From: Malurus cyaneus samueli
Lineage: Eukaryota > Chordata > Aves > Passeriformes > Maluridae
Direction of reading: 5' to 3'
Length of the DNA: 64,000 bases
Assembly (NCBI GenBank): GCA_009741485.1
Contig: CM019220.1
Coordinates: forward strand, 26,229,048 to 26,293,047
The translations under genes were made by a program, and so were the position numbers. Numbering within the stretch: position 1 is the stretch's first letter; each line of letters opens with the position of its first letter. The notes beneath the pieces were generated by a model. That model saw only the letters and a list, made by a program, of their open reading frames with translations, was not told the DNA's origin and did not search any database. Of this stretch, positions 1-13,149 are shown in pieces.

Positions 1-3000
1 AATGAGCTCTGGATTTGGGGCAGGATGGAACATAAATCTTTGTAATTACCAAGCTGGAAGTATAATGCAGACTTTGGAAACACAGGGTGTTTCTTTTTCC
101 ACTTTATTTTTTTTTCCTGCATAACAGAGAGCAAGATCTCATGGTTTAAAAAATCTACATCACATTGACTTTAAAATTAAACCTAAGATATATGTTGCCT
201 ACAGCAAAGTGAGAACAGAGAAAGATGAATAGCACTTGTGTCTCTTTTGAAACATTGAGGGAGAGTTACAGATTTGTTGTTGGATTTGGACAGGACACAC
301 GCTCACGCTGTGCCAGACACACAGTAGATCAGATGTGGACACCCAGGCTGCAGTTCAGTGGTGGGAATTTCGTGCCAGTGAAGCTGATGGCTCTGGTGCC
401 AAGATAAGCTGTGGAATTTATTCCTCTTTGTGCCAGTTTCATAGAAAGACAAGCATGTTCTGGCTTTTCACCAGAACATTTCCTTGCTGACACATCAGGG
501 AGAGCATCTCCACTCATGAATTGCAAAATGTGTCCAGTGATGAATGGGAGAGGTGCAAAAGAGCCCCTGACCCCCTGAATACAAGTTCCCCTGCCTGGGT
601 TAATTCCTCCCATGATGAGGGACCTGCCACTCCTCTGCATCTCCCACAGCCTCAGGAGCCATTTCTTGGGGCTGGTCACATTTGTCTCCACACCATTTGA
701 GCCAAGCTGAACCTCTGCTCTTTTTCAGACTGATGAGATACCAAATATTTATACACTTAAATAATTAAATACAAGGGGGGAAAAGAAGTACTCACATTTT
801 TCATTCTACATGTTTGAAACTTATTGATTTAGTAACTATCTCATCTGCTTTCTGATTTTTGAAATGTCAGGTTCTATAACTGGATATTTTATTTTTGAAA
901 ACGTTGTGGAGAGACTGTAATTTAAAAGGCAGCTTTCAGTAATACTGCCCTGAGGAACGTGTCCAGCAAGGATTTGGGATGAATTCTGTGTGTCCTTAAC
1001 GGGACAGGCCCATTCACATCAGTGACACTGTTCTCGTGAACAGAGTTCAGAACAATACACAGCTCTGTAAAAAGTCACAGTTGTACAATGCTCTTTTTCT
1101 GTTTCATTTTGTGAAATAATAAGCATTTGAGATATTGTTTGATAATTCTTGTCCATTTTGGTCTCTACTGCTCACTGATATTCAAGTTTAATATTTTAGT
1201 TATCCAGGATATATTTCTTTATGCAGTGCAGCTCGGTGATTTAAGGTTTTTCTGTGCTCCTTTTCCAAAAGATTGCTGCATAACACAAATAAAAGGATCC
1301 CATTCCCACCCCATTATCAAACTAATACCTCTGACATTCAGGCAGGAAGGCATCAAGGATGTCAGCTTTTATCTGTTTGGGTCAAAGATGACTTGAGCAG
1401 GGTACAGCAGCGCAGCAGAACAGTGACCAGATGCCAGTTCTGGCTCTGCACATCAAATTGTGTCCTTGTCAGTAATTTGTGGGCTGAACAGCAGAATCAA
1501 AAGTTAGAAGCTCCAAGGTAGCGTGGTCCTTGATGAATAATGCAGGCAACAATCTCCTAGGAAAAGGGAAAAAAACAGAATTAAATTGCCCACAATCCTG
1601 CCTGAACAGAAGCAAGAGGCTCCCAGGAATAACCGGGCTCTGGCCATTTTCCTCCTCAGAGTCCTGCAGAGTTTCCCGTGCCCCAGATCGAGGGAGGGCA
1701 GTGGGAATGCAGGCAGAGCCTCCTTTCAGGCTCCTGCAGGGATATCTGTGCCTGGCTGTGGAGAAATTGCATCTCTCAGCCCCTGGGAATGGTTCCTGAG
1801 TGTGCAGCACCTCCCTTCATTCGGCAGGGCAGGCTCTAGGACTGCACCACACCCAGAGGAATTCATTAGGATGGAGTAGTCAGGGAAAAGGGGGAGAGGA
1901 GGCTTCAGTAGGGCCGCGTGTTGTCTTCATGTGGCGTTGGATAAAAGAGGTTCTTACACAGAGCCCTTTTTAGAGCATTAGTTGCTAATAAATTGCAGCT
2001 TCTGTGCTCCCAGTGTCTGCTTATCATGGTCTGCTAATGGCTCTCGAGCATTAGCTGAGTTTGATGGAGTTCCCATGCAATTAGGGCTCTGGGAAACAGC
2101 AGGGAAACCCAAATGAATGTCCCACCTGGTAGGAGAAGCAGCAACACTCGGTTCCCCCAGCACCACGTTCTGTGCAGTGTTACAGAGAGGTTTCTGCCTG
2201 CTCTGCTCTGCTTTGCCTTTTCACAATCTGCCCCACAGAGATCCCAAAATGCATGCAAAGAAATGGCAGAGTAAACCCCAAGAATTTGGGGGTGAGCATT
2301 TGCATTTTTGCCTTTGTAAAAGAGCTCTGGTTGAGGGCATTTGAGTCATTTGAGGACAGTGGCCATTTCGAAGGGCTTTTCACTCTGTGTCCTACCCGAG
2401 AATAAATAAATCCATGCACAGGGCAGTTTCTGAGCTGTTGGCTGAGGTTTCCAGCTGTGCTGCAGCATTTTAATGATGAGCACTTGGCTGCCTGTGTGTT
2501 TCATATGGATGTAGAATAATTACAAGGATGCTGATCTAAGCTGCAGCCTTGCAATTTTCTCCTTCACAATACAGCCCATCCTCTCCCACCCTGTGATGTC
2601 TTTGGCCTGGAACAGCCTTGCTGTGATTCCTGTTGCAGCTCAAAGCTGGTTAACTTTTGGTTAAATTCAGGGAAGTTGTCCCAAACTGGTAATTTCCTCG
2701 GATAACCTTTTTAATTTATATTCTTCTAATGAAATTATCTTTTAGACCACTTATTTTCCAGTGCTTTTTATCGCTATTTAGTAATTTTTAAATTAGTAAT
2801 TCCTGTTGTCATTTTGTTTCTTCCATGAAATATAAAATAGCTTTCAGACATTTTATTTTTCAATATGGATTTTGTCAGAACCTTTTTATCAGTAGATTTA
2901 AAGCACATGGGAACACCCAGAACTTGGCAGGAATTCTGCCTGTCTGTGGTGGGGGTTTCTGTGCCTGTGTCCCTTTGGAATTCATGAGACAAATTGAGGA

Positions 3001-4207
3001 AAAATGAGAGAGTATTTAAGGATTAGGTGTATGAGACAAGCACTGAGCAGCCTAAAGGGAGTGATTTTGAAAAGCAATCTGGTTGTCTTTATAATTTTTG
3101 GCCTATTCCAGTTGATTTATCCCCAGGTAAACACCTTAGACACAAAATTATCAGTCAGCATCTCCTCGAGGAATTGGATTTGTCAGTTTTATTTGAACCC
3201 TTTTGAACTCCTGAGGAATGAATTCATGAGCCAAGTGGATGGACAGGATGGGTCATTTAAAAAACCTTTGACAGGCAGTTTAAAGTCCAAATCAATCCTC
3301 TTCAAAAGTAGGTCAAAGATTGAAGTTGTCAGTATTGGAGACAAAGAGCTCTTCCATGCAAACTCCAAATCTCCCAGTGCAATTGAATTATTTTGCTGTA
3401 AATAAGGGATGTGCAAGGATAAGTCCAGTTCCTGGCATGAAGTGTAACAAATTCTGTGTTCCTGATTCTGTGCATTTGTAAATAATGGGTTCATATTTTA
3501 AAACTCCCTGTCTTAACATGAAAAGGAATTTGAGTCACAGTGAAATATGAAATCAAGAACAAATAGTTATGAATACAGATTATGCTTTCTCCCAGAAGTA
3601 ATATCACAAAAGACAAAAGTAAAACTTGAAAAGGTTTATGTTAAATCTGTTTGGGACGCTTTCATAGAGACTTAGTGCCAGTTTTTTTCAAAACCAGAAG
3701 TATGGCTGAGGAAAAAAGTAAAGATTTCTTTCAAATATTCAAAAATAATTTGGAAAAAAAAAAGCTTGATTTGGTCACTGCAGTTCTTAAAAATGCTGCT
3801 TTATATCAAAACAACTTCAGTGGAAAAGGTGGATTGAAATAAAATATTTCAAATATTGAACATATAAGTGTGACTTGGATCTATTGACCCCAGATGCAAG
3901 CAAGAAAATATCCCATGTTCTTGTTTGGCTGTGGGATTTTTTTCATCCTGAGAGGCAGAAAAACCCCTGCCCTTCAAACCGTGTGTGGCTGCTGTTCCCA
4001 GGATCACCCTCAGACTGGAACTGTCTTTCCTTTGGACTTGTTCCTCCTTTGTCTTGTCTTGCTGACTTTGTTCCCAAATAAAACCAGTAAATCCCAGTTT
4101 AACAAACTGTGTAATCAGCTGATCTCTCAGGCGTTTCTCCCTTGTTAAACCAGGTTTAAATTAGACTAAACCTTTTAGATCAGACAAGTTGTTCTGCAAA
4201 GCTCAAC
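1..4207. other. Intronic single-copy sequence, nothing recognised
   Basis: No transposon termini, tandem repeats or plausible spliced coding exons were seen. Open frames here (for example 133 codons at 3004-3405, + strand) have no recognisable domain and no matching splice structure. Confidence 0.4.
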
Positions 4208-4262
4208 AGCTGGACTTGATGATCTTAAAGGTCTTTTGCAGCCTAAATGGTTCCATAATTGT
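4208..4262 (+). mobile_element. CR1 LINE fragment, 3' end
   Basis: The segment reads CTGGACTTGATGATCTTAAA followed by GGTCTTTTGCAGCCTAAATG, which is the terminal part of the avian CR1 3' UTR. It lies in sense orientation and is truncated to about 55 bp, with the ATTCTATG tail decayed to TTCCATAATT. Confidence 0.8.
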
Positions 4263-4600
4263 AAAGCTCCAGGTGAATTAGTGGCCTTTAAAAGGTTACA
4301 ATTGTTTTATTAAGCCATTCCTGTTCCCTGATACACACAGGCCTCTCCAGTGGATGTCAGAGTCCTGTTGCCAGTGGGATTTCAGCCCATTAATGAGTTG
4401 TCTTCCTCTGCCTTTGTAGACAAGCTACATCCCTAATTTCAAGGGTAAGTCTGTGAGAAGACACGACAGTTCAGTGTGTGAAAGTTTAATCTCCAGCCTG
4501 ACTTGCAATTCATGTGAAATGTATGAACGGCAGTGAGGCAGTTGGTTAGATGAAAGTAGCATTTTCATCACGATATTCAGACATTTAAGGTCCTGCTGGA

Positions 4601-4802
4601 GAGCCACGAAATCTGCTGAGCTGGAAGGGACCCAGTGGGATCATCCAGTGCCACTCCTGGCCCTGCACAGACCCCAACAATCTCACCCTGTGCCTCCCTG
4701 AGAGCGCTGTCCAAACGCTCCTGGAGCTCTGGCAGCCTCGGGGCTGGAACCATTCCCTGGGGTGCCTGTTCCAAGAGCCCCAGGGTCCTCTGCAGCCAGG
4801 TG
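4601..4802 (-). mobile_element. CR1 LINE fragment, 3' UTR, antisense
   Basis: The + strand reads CTGAGCTGGAAGGGACCCAG, then a segment with CTGGCCCTGCACAGACCCCA, then TGTCCAAACGCTCCTGGAGC and a stretch ending near GCCAGGTG. This is the reverse complement of the CR1 3' UTR, about 200 bp with normal 5' truncation. The GC-rich sequence that follows (to about 5400) is not recognisably CR1. Confidence 0.88.
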
Positions 4803-5400
4803 TTTTCCTTCCTATGCAGTCGTGGTTTCCCCGAGGGCTCTGCAGGACTTTTCTCCAGAAGTTTGCACCTTCAGACCAGGCTCCTTCCAGTGCAGTCCTG
4901 CCTACCTTTAACTTAACCTTTAACGCCTGGTGTCTTGGAACAAGTGCTGGCTCCTTCCTCAAATCCCTGCCTTCCCCAGAGTCAGAGCTGGGATCACAGA
5001 AGATCCTGGGATCCTTCCCTACCAGGCTCTAGCCATGCCTGGAATCCCTCATTGCTGCCACGCTCCCCAAACTCCCAGCACATGGACTGCCTCCACTGCT
5101 GCAGCCCTGCAGAGCTCAGTGCTCTCACCAAAGCTTCTGCTGTGCTCCAAGGCTCCCTTTCATCCCTGTGCTGTTTCCCTCGATCCCCAGATGGGTGATG
5201 CGGAGGTGCTGCTCCCAGGCAAGGCTCTGTGGACTGATGGAGCCGTGTGCTGTAATTATAAATGAGGGACAGCTGCACTCCAGGCTGCAGCTCTGCAATT
5301 CCCACCTCACTGGCAGCTCCCTGGGATGGCTCACAAACAGCAGAGAAGGAGTGCAGGGAAGGGGGCAATAATTCACCACCCATTGAGGCCGATTTCATCC
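4803..5400. other. GC-rich sequence flanking a CR1, unassigned
   Basis: The local base composition is clearly richer in C and G than the surrounding intron and is CAG/CTG-rich. Frames stay open on both strands only because stop triplets are scarce. I see no family signature. Confidence 0.3.
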
Positions 5401-7519
5401 TTTTTCAGTTACTGCTGGTTATCTTAGAATATCAGTAGTAATTAGAGAGCTCTAAATAGATAAATTGAACATTCTGGCAGTCTGGCCACGGGTTCCAGTA
5501 AACATTGCGTGGCTCCTGGCGTGGGGTCTTGGGGGAGTGTGGGGGGAAATGAAAATGAGGGAAATGGAGTGAGGGAAGCAGGTTGGGCTCCTGCCCGGGC
5601 AGGGAGCAGACTGACCTGAATCTGAACTTCTCACCAGCTGCCTGTGTCCATCCATAATGTGTGGGCAGGATATATTGCAGTAAGGATGAGCTTAATTTCT
5701 GTGTCGCCAATGTCACTTTGAAACAAAACGGGAGTAAAGTTCTTTCAAAGGCTTTGGGAAAGGCCTGGCTGCAGAATAACATTTGCATTGACTTTTTGGT
5801 CCTAAAACTCTAATTAAATTATTGATTATGAAGCTGGCTGCTTTCTTAATAGTTCCTAATGTAACAATTAAACCAAAGTAAGTAATTAAAAATGAAAAGA
5901 TTGGTCCACAAGTACAATCTTCAAAAGGTCATTTTCAACTTAATCGCTTTTTTGAAAGAGGCAGGAATAAAACAAATGAGTCATTAACAAAAAAGCAATT
6001 TGGTGTATGTATGTGTGTAATAATGTTTCTACCAGATGACCACTGACAACACAATACCTAAATTAATTTAAAATAATGGCTAAATTTACTTAGTTGATAC
6101 CATATTAACACATCTCTTCCAGACCAGGCCTCTGGTGTGTGAAATGCAGTGGAAGATACAATGCTGTAGCATGTTTGTACTCTGGACAGCTGAGAGCCCA
6201 GAGAAGCCAGAAACCTCAGCCAAAGATCACAAATTTTCACTGGAACTATTATGTTACTGTTTAATATCATAAACAATGCTTTGTACTACACTGACCGTTT
6301 ATTTTTATTATTATTTTATAAGCACAAGAAGTAAGAGTTTAGAAGCCAGTCAGGCTGGTCCATAGATGTTTACAGGTGTGAAAGGTGGCAGTGAGGGGAG
6401 CACAAATGTGTTCGCCAGAAAAATTTCAAAAGACCACTTAACACTGATGCTTTGGATAGTGATTGCTGTGCTGGCTGCAGTTGGATTCTGCTTCAACACA
6501 TCTGCTCCGAAACAAATCCTCTTCTTGATGAGGCAGTAGAGGGGGGAAATCACTGAGTAGTTCAGGTTGTGAGAGAAATAGATAAATCTGTCGGTCTGTG
6601 AAGTTAAAGGCCCTGCTGACTGTGGCTACACATTCTCAGAAAAATCTATTAAAACCCAAACAAGCCCCAAACCTTACAAATCAATTTTCTTTCTTCTAAC
6701 AATAACGTGAGGTAATGTATTTTCAATCAGTATGTTTTCAGTTTGATAAAAACTGAATCAAAATACTGATGGTGACCCGATGTGTTTGTACAGATTACTC
6801 CTTTCTAACTGCTCATGGTTATATTTTTTCCCACTCTGGTTCCACACAGCCTCAGGGGGTGGCTGCTTTGGAGTTCAAGTCCTTTTCATAAGAGCAAACA
6901 AGATACTGCCTGGGAAATGGCTTGAACTGAGAAGCAGGCAGACCTTTGGGATGACTTCAGTTGTGTTGGGTTCAGAATTTCAGGCTTCGCAAGGTTTTTG
7001 CGTAAAAATATTTTCTTATTGCTTCCAGAAAGCTTAAGCAGTCAATTTTGTCATGTGCAGAATATTTCAGTGCTGGATAGCCCTGGTTTGGAAGGAAAAG
7101 CTGTAGGCTGCCAAATTGGTTTTGGGTAGAACACCTCATGCAGAGCTGATGGCTGGTGAGGGTTTGAGTGGGAATTCACACTTCAAACGTTGCCCATAGG
7201 ATGGAATTTTTGTGGTGCATATTTAATGTACAGGGAGCTGCCAGGCACACACAGGTGTTAAACTGTTCTATGCTCTGACATCCTGAAGGCACCAACACAG
7301 GGAGGTGTTGTTCACATGCCACAGTCTGAGGCCGAAGTGCAGCCCCTTTGACTGCAGCTGCATTTATCTGCCACATTTAGAAACACGATTAATAGTTGAG
7401 CGTATTTGATGTTGAGAGGCAGAGTGGTTGTTCTGTTGCAATAGTGATATAAAAACTGGGAAGTGGTTCTTGTGTACCTCACAGCCCCAGGGATTTGCAT
7501 GTGGGTGGTAGGCAAATCA
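5401..7519. other. Intronic sequence, nothing recognised
   Basis: Mostly AT-rich single-copy DNA with no repeat termini or exon signals that I can support. Confidence 0.35.
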
Positions 7520-7821
7520 CCAGATCCCCATATGAGTTCACCAGTTCCCCATATCACTGCGCCAGTTCCCCATATCACTGCGCCAGTTCCCCATATCACT
7601 GCACCAGATCCCCATATGAGTGCACCAGATCCCCATATGAGTGCATCAGATCCCCATATGAGTTCACCAGTTCCCCATATCACTGCACCAGTTCCCCATA
7701 TCACTGCACCAGATCCCCATATGAGTGCACCAGATCCCCATATCACTGCACCAGTTCGCTATATCACTGCACCAGATCACTTCGCCAGATCCCCATACCA
7801 CTGCACTAGATCACTTCATCT
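7520..7821 (+). repeat. 21-bp minisatellite, about 14 units of two alternating types
   Basis: Twelve intact 21-bp units run in perfect register from 7520 to 7771, followed by a 13-bp truncated unit, one more full unit (7785-7805) and a decaying one. All begin CCAG, TCAG or similar and contain CCCCATAT; one unit has CGCTATAT instead. Type A has CCAGATCCCC and ends GAGTGCA. Type B has CCAGTTCCCC and ends CACTGCA. Because 21 is divisible by three, the array is open in several frames and produces artificial 7-residue repeat peptides (VPHITAP, DPHMSAP); I see no reason to treat it as coding. Confidence 0.97.
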
Positions 7822-7921
7822 CTCTTCCATCTCCCATTTCACCCTTGGACTGCAGCACTGGGCATGAGAAAAACACATTAAAAAGTGAGTCTTGCCTTGT
7901 CAGTGTTCTGTGCTAACAACC

Positions 7922-7975
7922 TACAGAGCACAGGATATGCCAAGTTGGAAGGGACCCCCAAGGATCATCAAGATA
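7922..7975 (-). mobile_element. CR1 LINE fragment, 3' end, antisense
   Basis: The core CAAGTTGGAAGGGACCCCCA followed by AGGATCATCAAG is the reverse complement of the CR1 3' end. It is short (about 50 bp) and diverged, with a decayed AGAATC-type tail at its left edge. Confidence 0.75.
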
Positions 7976-10900
7976 TTTCAGCTGAGATCCTGAAATACAA
8001 CATAAAGAATCCTTTTCTCCACTCGTGTCTTTTGGGTTGTTCCGTAGAAAGAATTCATTTGATGCAAATGAGGGACAGCCCTGGTTGCTGAAATGTGGGG
8101 GTGGGATGAAGAATGTGCCAGAGAAGGATCTTCAGGTGTTGAACAGTATCAGTGTGGATTGGGAGACATGGGCATGTGCTGTTGGAGAGGACACCCCACG
8201 AGGAGCTTTTGTGTTATACAGTTGTATTTTTAAATGCTCCAGGAGACAATCCTGATGGGATTTTGTAGTGCCTGTAGAAATGGGAGCACACTTGCTTGCT
8301 GCCTTGCAAGTGAGCTGCAGTCATGGCACTGGAAATTGTGAGATTGTCAGAACTAGCAGTGACTCTGTGGAGCAATGTCCCTTCTGCTACCCTGAGAGCC
8401 CCGAGTGTCCCTCACTCAGCAAGAAAGCACTGCTAATTGCATGCTGAAATTTATGTGAGGCAATGGAAAGACATCTGTCTCCATCGCTGGGCCCAGCTGG
8501 AATTTCCCATCAGCGGGACAGTGTTCCAGTCAAAGGTGTGGCTTGCTGTGTCACTGCAGTTGACAGCCAGGTTTTCTTGCACTGTGACATTTGCCAGGCT
8601 GTTCAGCTACGGACAGGCTTCTCCTCTGAGTACCCTGAGATTTCCTCTGCGTGTTTTCTCCTCCTGTGTGTACTGGCATCTCCTTTATTTTCTTGGAACA
8701 ATTAGACATACCTCAAAGACACACATTTGTCAAGGCAGTCAGCATGCAATTGCTCATCCCTGCCATAAATCCCAGTGTCCCACACTATCCCATGACAAAT
8801 CCAACTGTGAGTGCACTAATCCCCTCACAAATGTTATGTTTGGATGGTTTATGTCCTGCTTTCCTGGCAGGCTGGGGTCTGTGAGTTTCTTTTCATGAGA
8901 GCAGTCCCAGAGCCCCTCTTGACTGCAGGGTGATTTCAGACCTAGAGCAGAAAAATCATCTTCAGCAGCGGCATCATGGTCTCTCAAATTGAGATCTCTG
9001 CCAATAGTTCACTGTGGCACTACTAAAATTAATTGTTTCAGGACTCAAAGTGTCCTGGCACCAGGACAGGCGGAATGAGATGCTGCCAAAAAGGTACCAC
9101 CAGTTGATCCCCTGGGAACTGGCTGTTCCTGCTCTGCTCAGCGTGGTTTTCAGGACAGAAAGTATTTACTGGTAAAGACTGGTTTTACAGTTTGTTTAGC
9201 TTCTCATTTTCTCTAAAAATAAATATGTGATTATTGCATTCCTGTTTTCCCTCTTCTGTGGCTCAAGCCCAGCTTCTCTGCCTCCAAGTGAGTTTCAGGC
9301 CAGGCTTTTGCAAATGATAGTATTTTGTGTGCCAGTCCCTTACTCAGATGATTGTTTCTTTCATCTCAGAAAGCATTTTATAGAGAAGCAATAATCTTTC
9401 AGAAATAAGACATCACACTCTCATTGGAAATATTGAACTGGTAAGCAAGAAGCAGAATTCAGCAGTGTGGCAAAGCCTTTGTCCATGATCTTCCCCTGCT
9501 GGTGACGATGGTCCAGCATCAATGGCCCAGTCCTGCACTGCGAACAAACCAGAGGAAAGGTGTTACTCGGTGCTGGATGTTGATGCAACGGTACCTACTG
9601 TTGATTTCAATCTCTCTGGTTTGTATGAGATTTGTGCAAAAACAGCAAAGAATTGCTTCAGCAAAAAGTTACAGAAGTGCAGGAGTGGCCAGGACCTGGG
9701 CCAGTGCTGTTCCACTTCCCAGCTCCACCCAGTAGTGCCATGAGACTGGTCTTACTGGTTAAGATGGAACCCTAAAAAGTTGAGTTTGAAACTCACAGCA
9801 TTTGGAAATGCAGGTGGAATTCATTTGACCCAATTAAAGTGCAAATAAGTGTCAGTTGTATTTGTATGAGTGTAATTGGAGCTTATAAAAAGTCAGGCTC
9901 ATGGGAAATGGGATAGGTAATGCAAGATACCATGAGGGAAAAAAGTTAAGCAGTTTTATTCCAGGAAAAAATTTGTAACATATTTTAATAATTTTGGTTT
10001 AGAGGCAGTTTTGTGGTGAAAATGGATCCCTCTAAAACTTCTGTTTTTCTAATCTGGAAAATGGAGTTTGCAAGATCTGCTGTGAATCTGCAGAAATTTT
10101 TTTATTTTTTTAATCCAAAAAGTACTCTTTTTCTGGATGAAAATGCACATATTGCTTTTTATTCAGACTCTGGTGCTTCCAGTGGAGTGTGACTTGCTGT
10201 AAAGGAGAGTTAAACAACTACTGAACATGTAAAATCGTGTGTCTACAAGTATGGGGCCACACACGTTTTCTAGAAATATTTTGCTACCCCAGAAACACTT
10301 AGAGAGTGAAGAGTAAATGTCTGTATTAAATCTAAAATGATAAAGACATTTCTCGACACTGATGATAACTAAGAAGGCAGTAAATTGTGTTCACAGATGT
10401 AATGTTCAAAATTGGGCTGGGTTTGTGGTGACAGCCCCCATCTGCTGTCTGACTTACCACTTCTGAGAGTTCAGTTATTAAACAAATTAATGGAGCAATT
10501 TACATTTCTTACTCACTCAACATTAGCAAGTGGATTGAATTTCCTAATTAGCGTGTAAGGAAATGGCTAATAAAGCTTTTCCCAAAAAATATGCATTGCT
10601 GATTTTCACACCTTATTCCAAATTTTCTCATTTTTTAACCTGCCAAAATGAAATAAATGTCTACTGAGGGTATGAAAAAAGTAATTCTTTCTTCTTTAAC
10701 TTCCTCTTAATTAACTTTTAATGTATGCTGTTACTCAGGGATCATTCCTTAATACTAAATGTGTCTAAAACAGAAAAGACAGATTTAAATGATTTAGATA
10801 AACATCTGCTGAACACAGGGGTATGAAATTACAAATTCAGAAAAGCAGTGGCTTTCTGCCAGCATTCACAGACAAAAAAATAGCCACAAAAAATTGTTTT

Positions 10901-10986
10901 CCATTTCTGTAAATCTTCTTGCCTTCATAAGCTTAGAGGAAATGATCAATTCTTTAGGTGCCAGTAACAGGATTTCAAGTGGTGTC
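7976..10986. other. Intronic sequence, nothing recognised
   Basis: No transposon ends or tandem repeats were seen. Open frames of 70 to 150 codons around 8.4-9.0 and 9.5 kb have no domain I recognise and no splice partners. Confidence 0.35.
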
Positions 10987-11012
10987 TATATTATATATTT
11001 ATATATAATATA
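10987..11012. repeat. Perfect AT-only inverted repeat (11-bp arms, 4-nt loop)
   Basis: The left arm TATATTATATA (10987-10997) and right arm TATATAATATA (11002-11012) are exact reverse complements around TTTA. This could extrude as a small cruciform; no function is implied. Confidence 0.95.
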
Positions 11013-13149
11013 AACTTTCTGAATAGCACCAAATTGCTCTATGAGCATCACCAAAGTAGCAGAGATTTTGATAGAGGTATAAAATTCAATGTTTTGACTT
11101 GTTCTGGAGCAGCCATATTTTCTTTAATTTAAGACCAGGAAAGGAAAGAATTCCATAGCTTCTGCCTACCTGACTCTTTATAAAGTTAATCCATACTGGT
11201 GTTAAATAACTCTGTTTAGATAAATTGGTTCTGTCTTTAGCAATTTAGAACAATCTTCCTAAGTAATGTGCAGTAAGAGGGTATTAAAATAATTGCCTGC
11301 TATTTATTTTCAGCAATATTCAACTGTCAGAAAAGGCATAATAAAAAGAAATATTTCATGGCAATCTCAAGATTTCCAATAGTTGAATCAATACAGTAAA
11401 CACAATATAGTTTTCCAAATAATTAAAGAGGCTAAGGATATATTACGGACCTAAACACAAAATCACTCTTAACATTGTTTGAAAGTTATCTGATGGAAGA
11501 GAATTTAATCATAAAAACCTGATTGATCCAATTATTCCTGTGGAAACATCTTTATTTTGCCAGCTTCTCTCACATGCTGGGTAGCATCCCAGTGAACATT
11601 TCCTCCATTCCCTGGAGGGAAACAGGAAGGGCTCAGTGCAGGTGCCCAGGAAGAATTTCTGGGGTGGGCAGAGTGGGCAGTACCTGGCAAAGGAGCTGCT
11701 CTGCTGTGAGGACCTGGACAGCCCAGGGATGTCTGACTGGAACTGGTTTTGACAATAAATTTACCCTAGAACTGAAGTAGAAATAGAACTCAGATCCCAT
11801 ATCTTGTATTAGATATGTGAAATGGGTCACTTGGGCGCTTGTATCCCCACATGGGCTGTGTCCTCCACCTGCAAGATTGAGATGATGGGATTAGTGTGCA
11901 AAGTCAAGAGGTTTGAAACTTTCTGTGCATCAATATATGGAGGAAACCTCTGTTCTGCAAAACAAGAATGTAGTGTTCAAAGAATTTTGAATATTCCTTT
12001 CTGACAGTTTTGATCTTTTTTTCAGTTTCTAACCAAATACTTAAACCTTAATTTATTCATATTTTAGAACAGAAACTTGCTTTGATTCAGTAAGCCTAAA
12101 CTTTCTAAAAGGTGTTTTTCAGCACTGCTGATAATATTTTACCAAATCTATGTCAGTTGATTTATTTAAACTGACCTGTTCCTTGACCAGGTTTATTGTT
12201 AGAAGAGGGCTATTTCCCACATTGGCAATAGTTGTTGACAACACTTCTGTTAATAATGGGACGTGAATTAAATCATGAGGGAAATCATAAATGGGAGTAA
12301 AATCAGAGCTCTGTGCTGGATGCTCAGGATTGTTCCAGCTCTGGAATAACAGAGTGTTCTGATTCCTTATGGCTGCGCTCATGGTGGCCCCTACAAAATT
12401 CCTGCCCTGATGAGAAGTGTCCCACAAGTAAGGGGTGTCCCATTCTGTGCCCAGATTTTTTTCTTAATGCTGTACCAAACCCTGCATAATTCCATGACCA
12501 AAAGAGGGAAAATTATCTAAGTGATAGCTTCAAGACAAAATAAATTAGGTAGACTTGCACCAGTCTCTGTCAATGTTACTGTCCCATTTTTGAGAGGGAT
12601 CTGGGATGGAACAAGAGGGAAGATGATAGGGTAGAGTAGATGGATCACGTTATCCTTCTCTCTCAGGTAACTATGGATGGTGTAGGTTAAGAGAGAGAAA
12701 GATGATAGAAAGATAAAATCAAGGATAAATGAAGAATAAGTAGTAAGAAAGATGGATGTGAAAGCAAAATAAGCAGTGGTGTCAAGAGAAAAACAGGGCA
12801 TAAAAGAGCTTAAGGAAAGGAAACAGCAAACAAAAAATCAGGATGTATTATATATTTTTGGTATCTGTTTTCTGCTCAGAAGCTTCTACCAAATAAAAGG
12901 CTCTATAATAGTGATTGATTTGTAATCTCTGGTGTCATTGCCCTTGCTTCCCCCAAAGCCTTCTGGAGGCTGGCTGCAGACAGCCTGTTGAAAAGTATGA
13001 ATTGCAGCAAAGAAATGGTTCCTGGCAAAAAGAGGGATTGCTAATCAATTCCCTTCCTGCCAGGCAGGGCTGCTCCCTCCCATCAGATTTGCTGCCTGGT
13101 ATCCTGTATGTGAAAAGCTGCCAGCCACGATGCCCAGGGAGGACACAGG
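11013..13149. other. Intronic sequence, nothing recognised
   Basis: AT-rich DNA. An A/G-rich segment at about 12650-12830 (repeated AGAAAGAT-like words) is the only compositional feature noticed. Confidence 0.35.

Noticed and set aside
4081..4160. Possible tRNA-like or small RNA gene
   Set aside because: No A/B box pair or cloverleaf could be built; no RNA gene is supported anywhere in the window.
7312..7867. Repetitive 7-residue open frames on both strands over the 7.5-kb array
   Set aside because: They follow automatically from a 21-bp tandem unit without stops; there is no start context, splice structure or flanking coding sequence.
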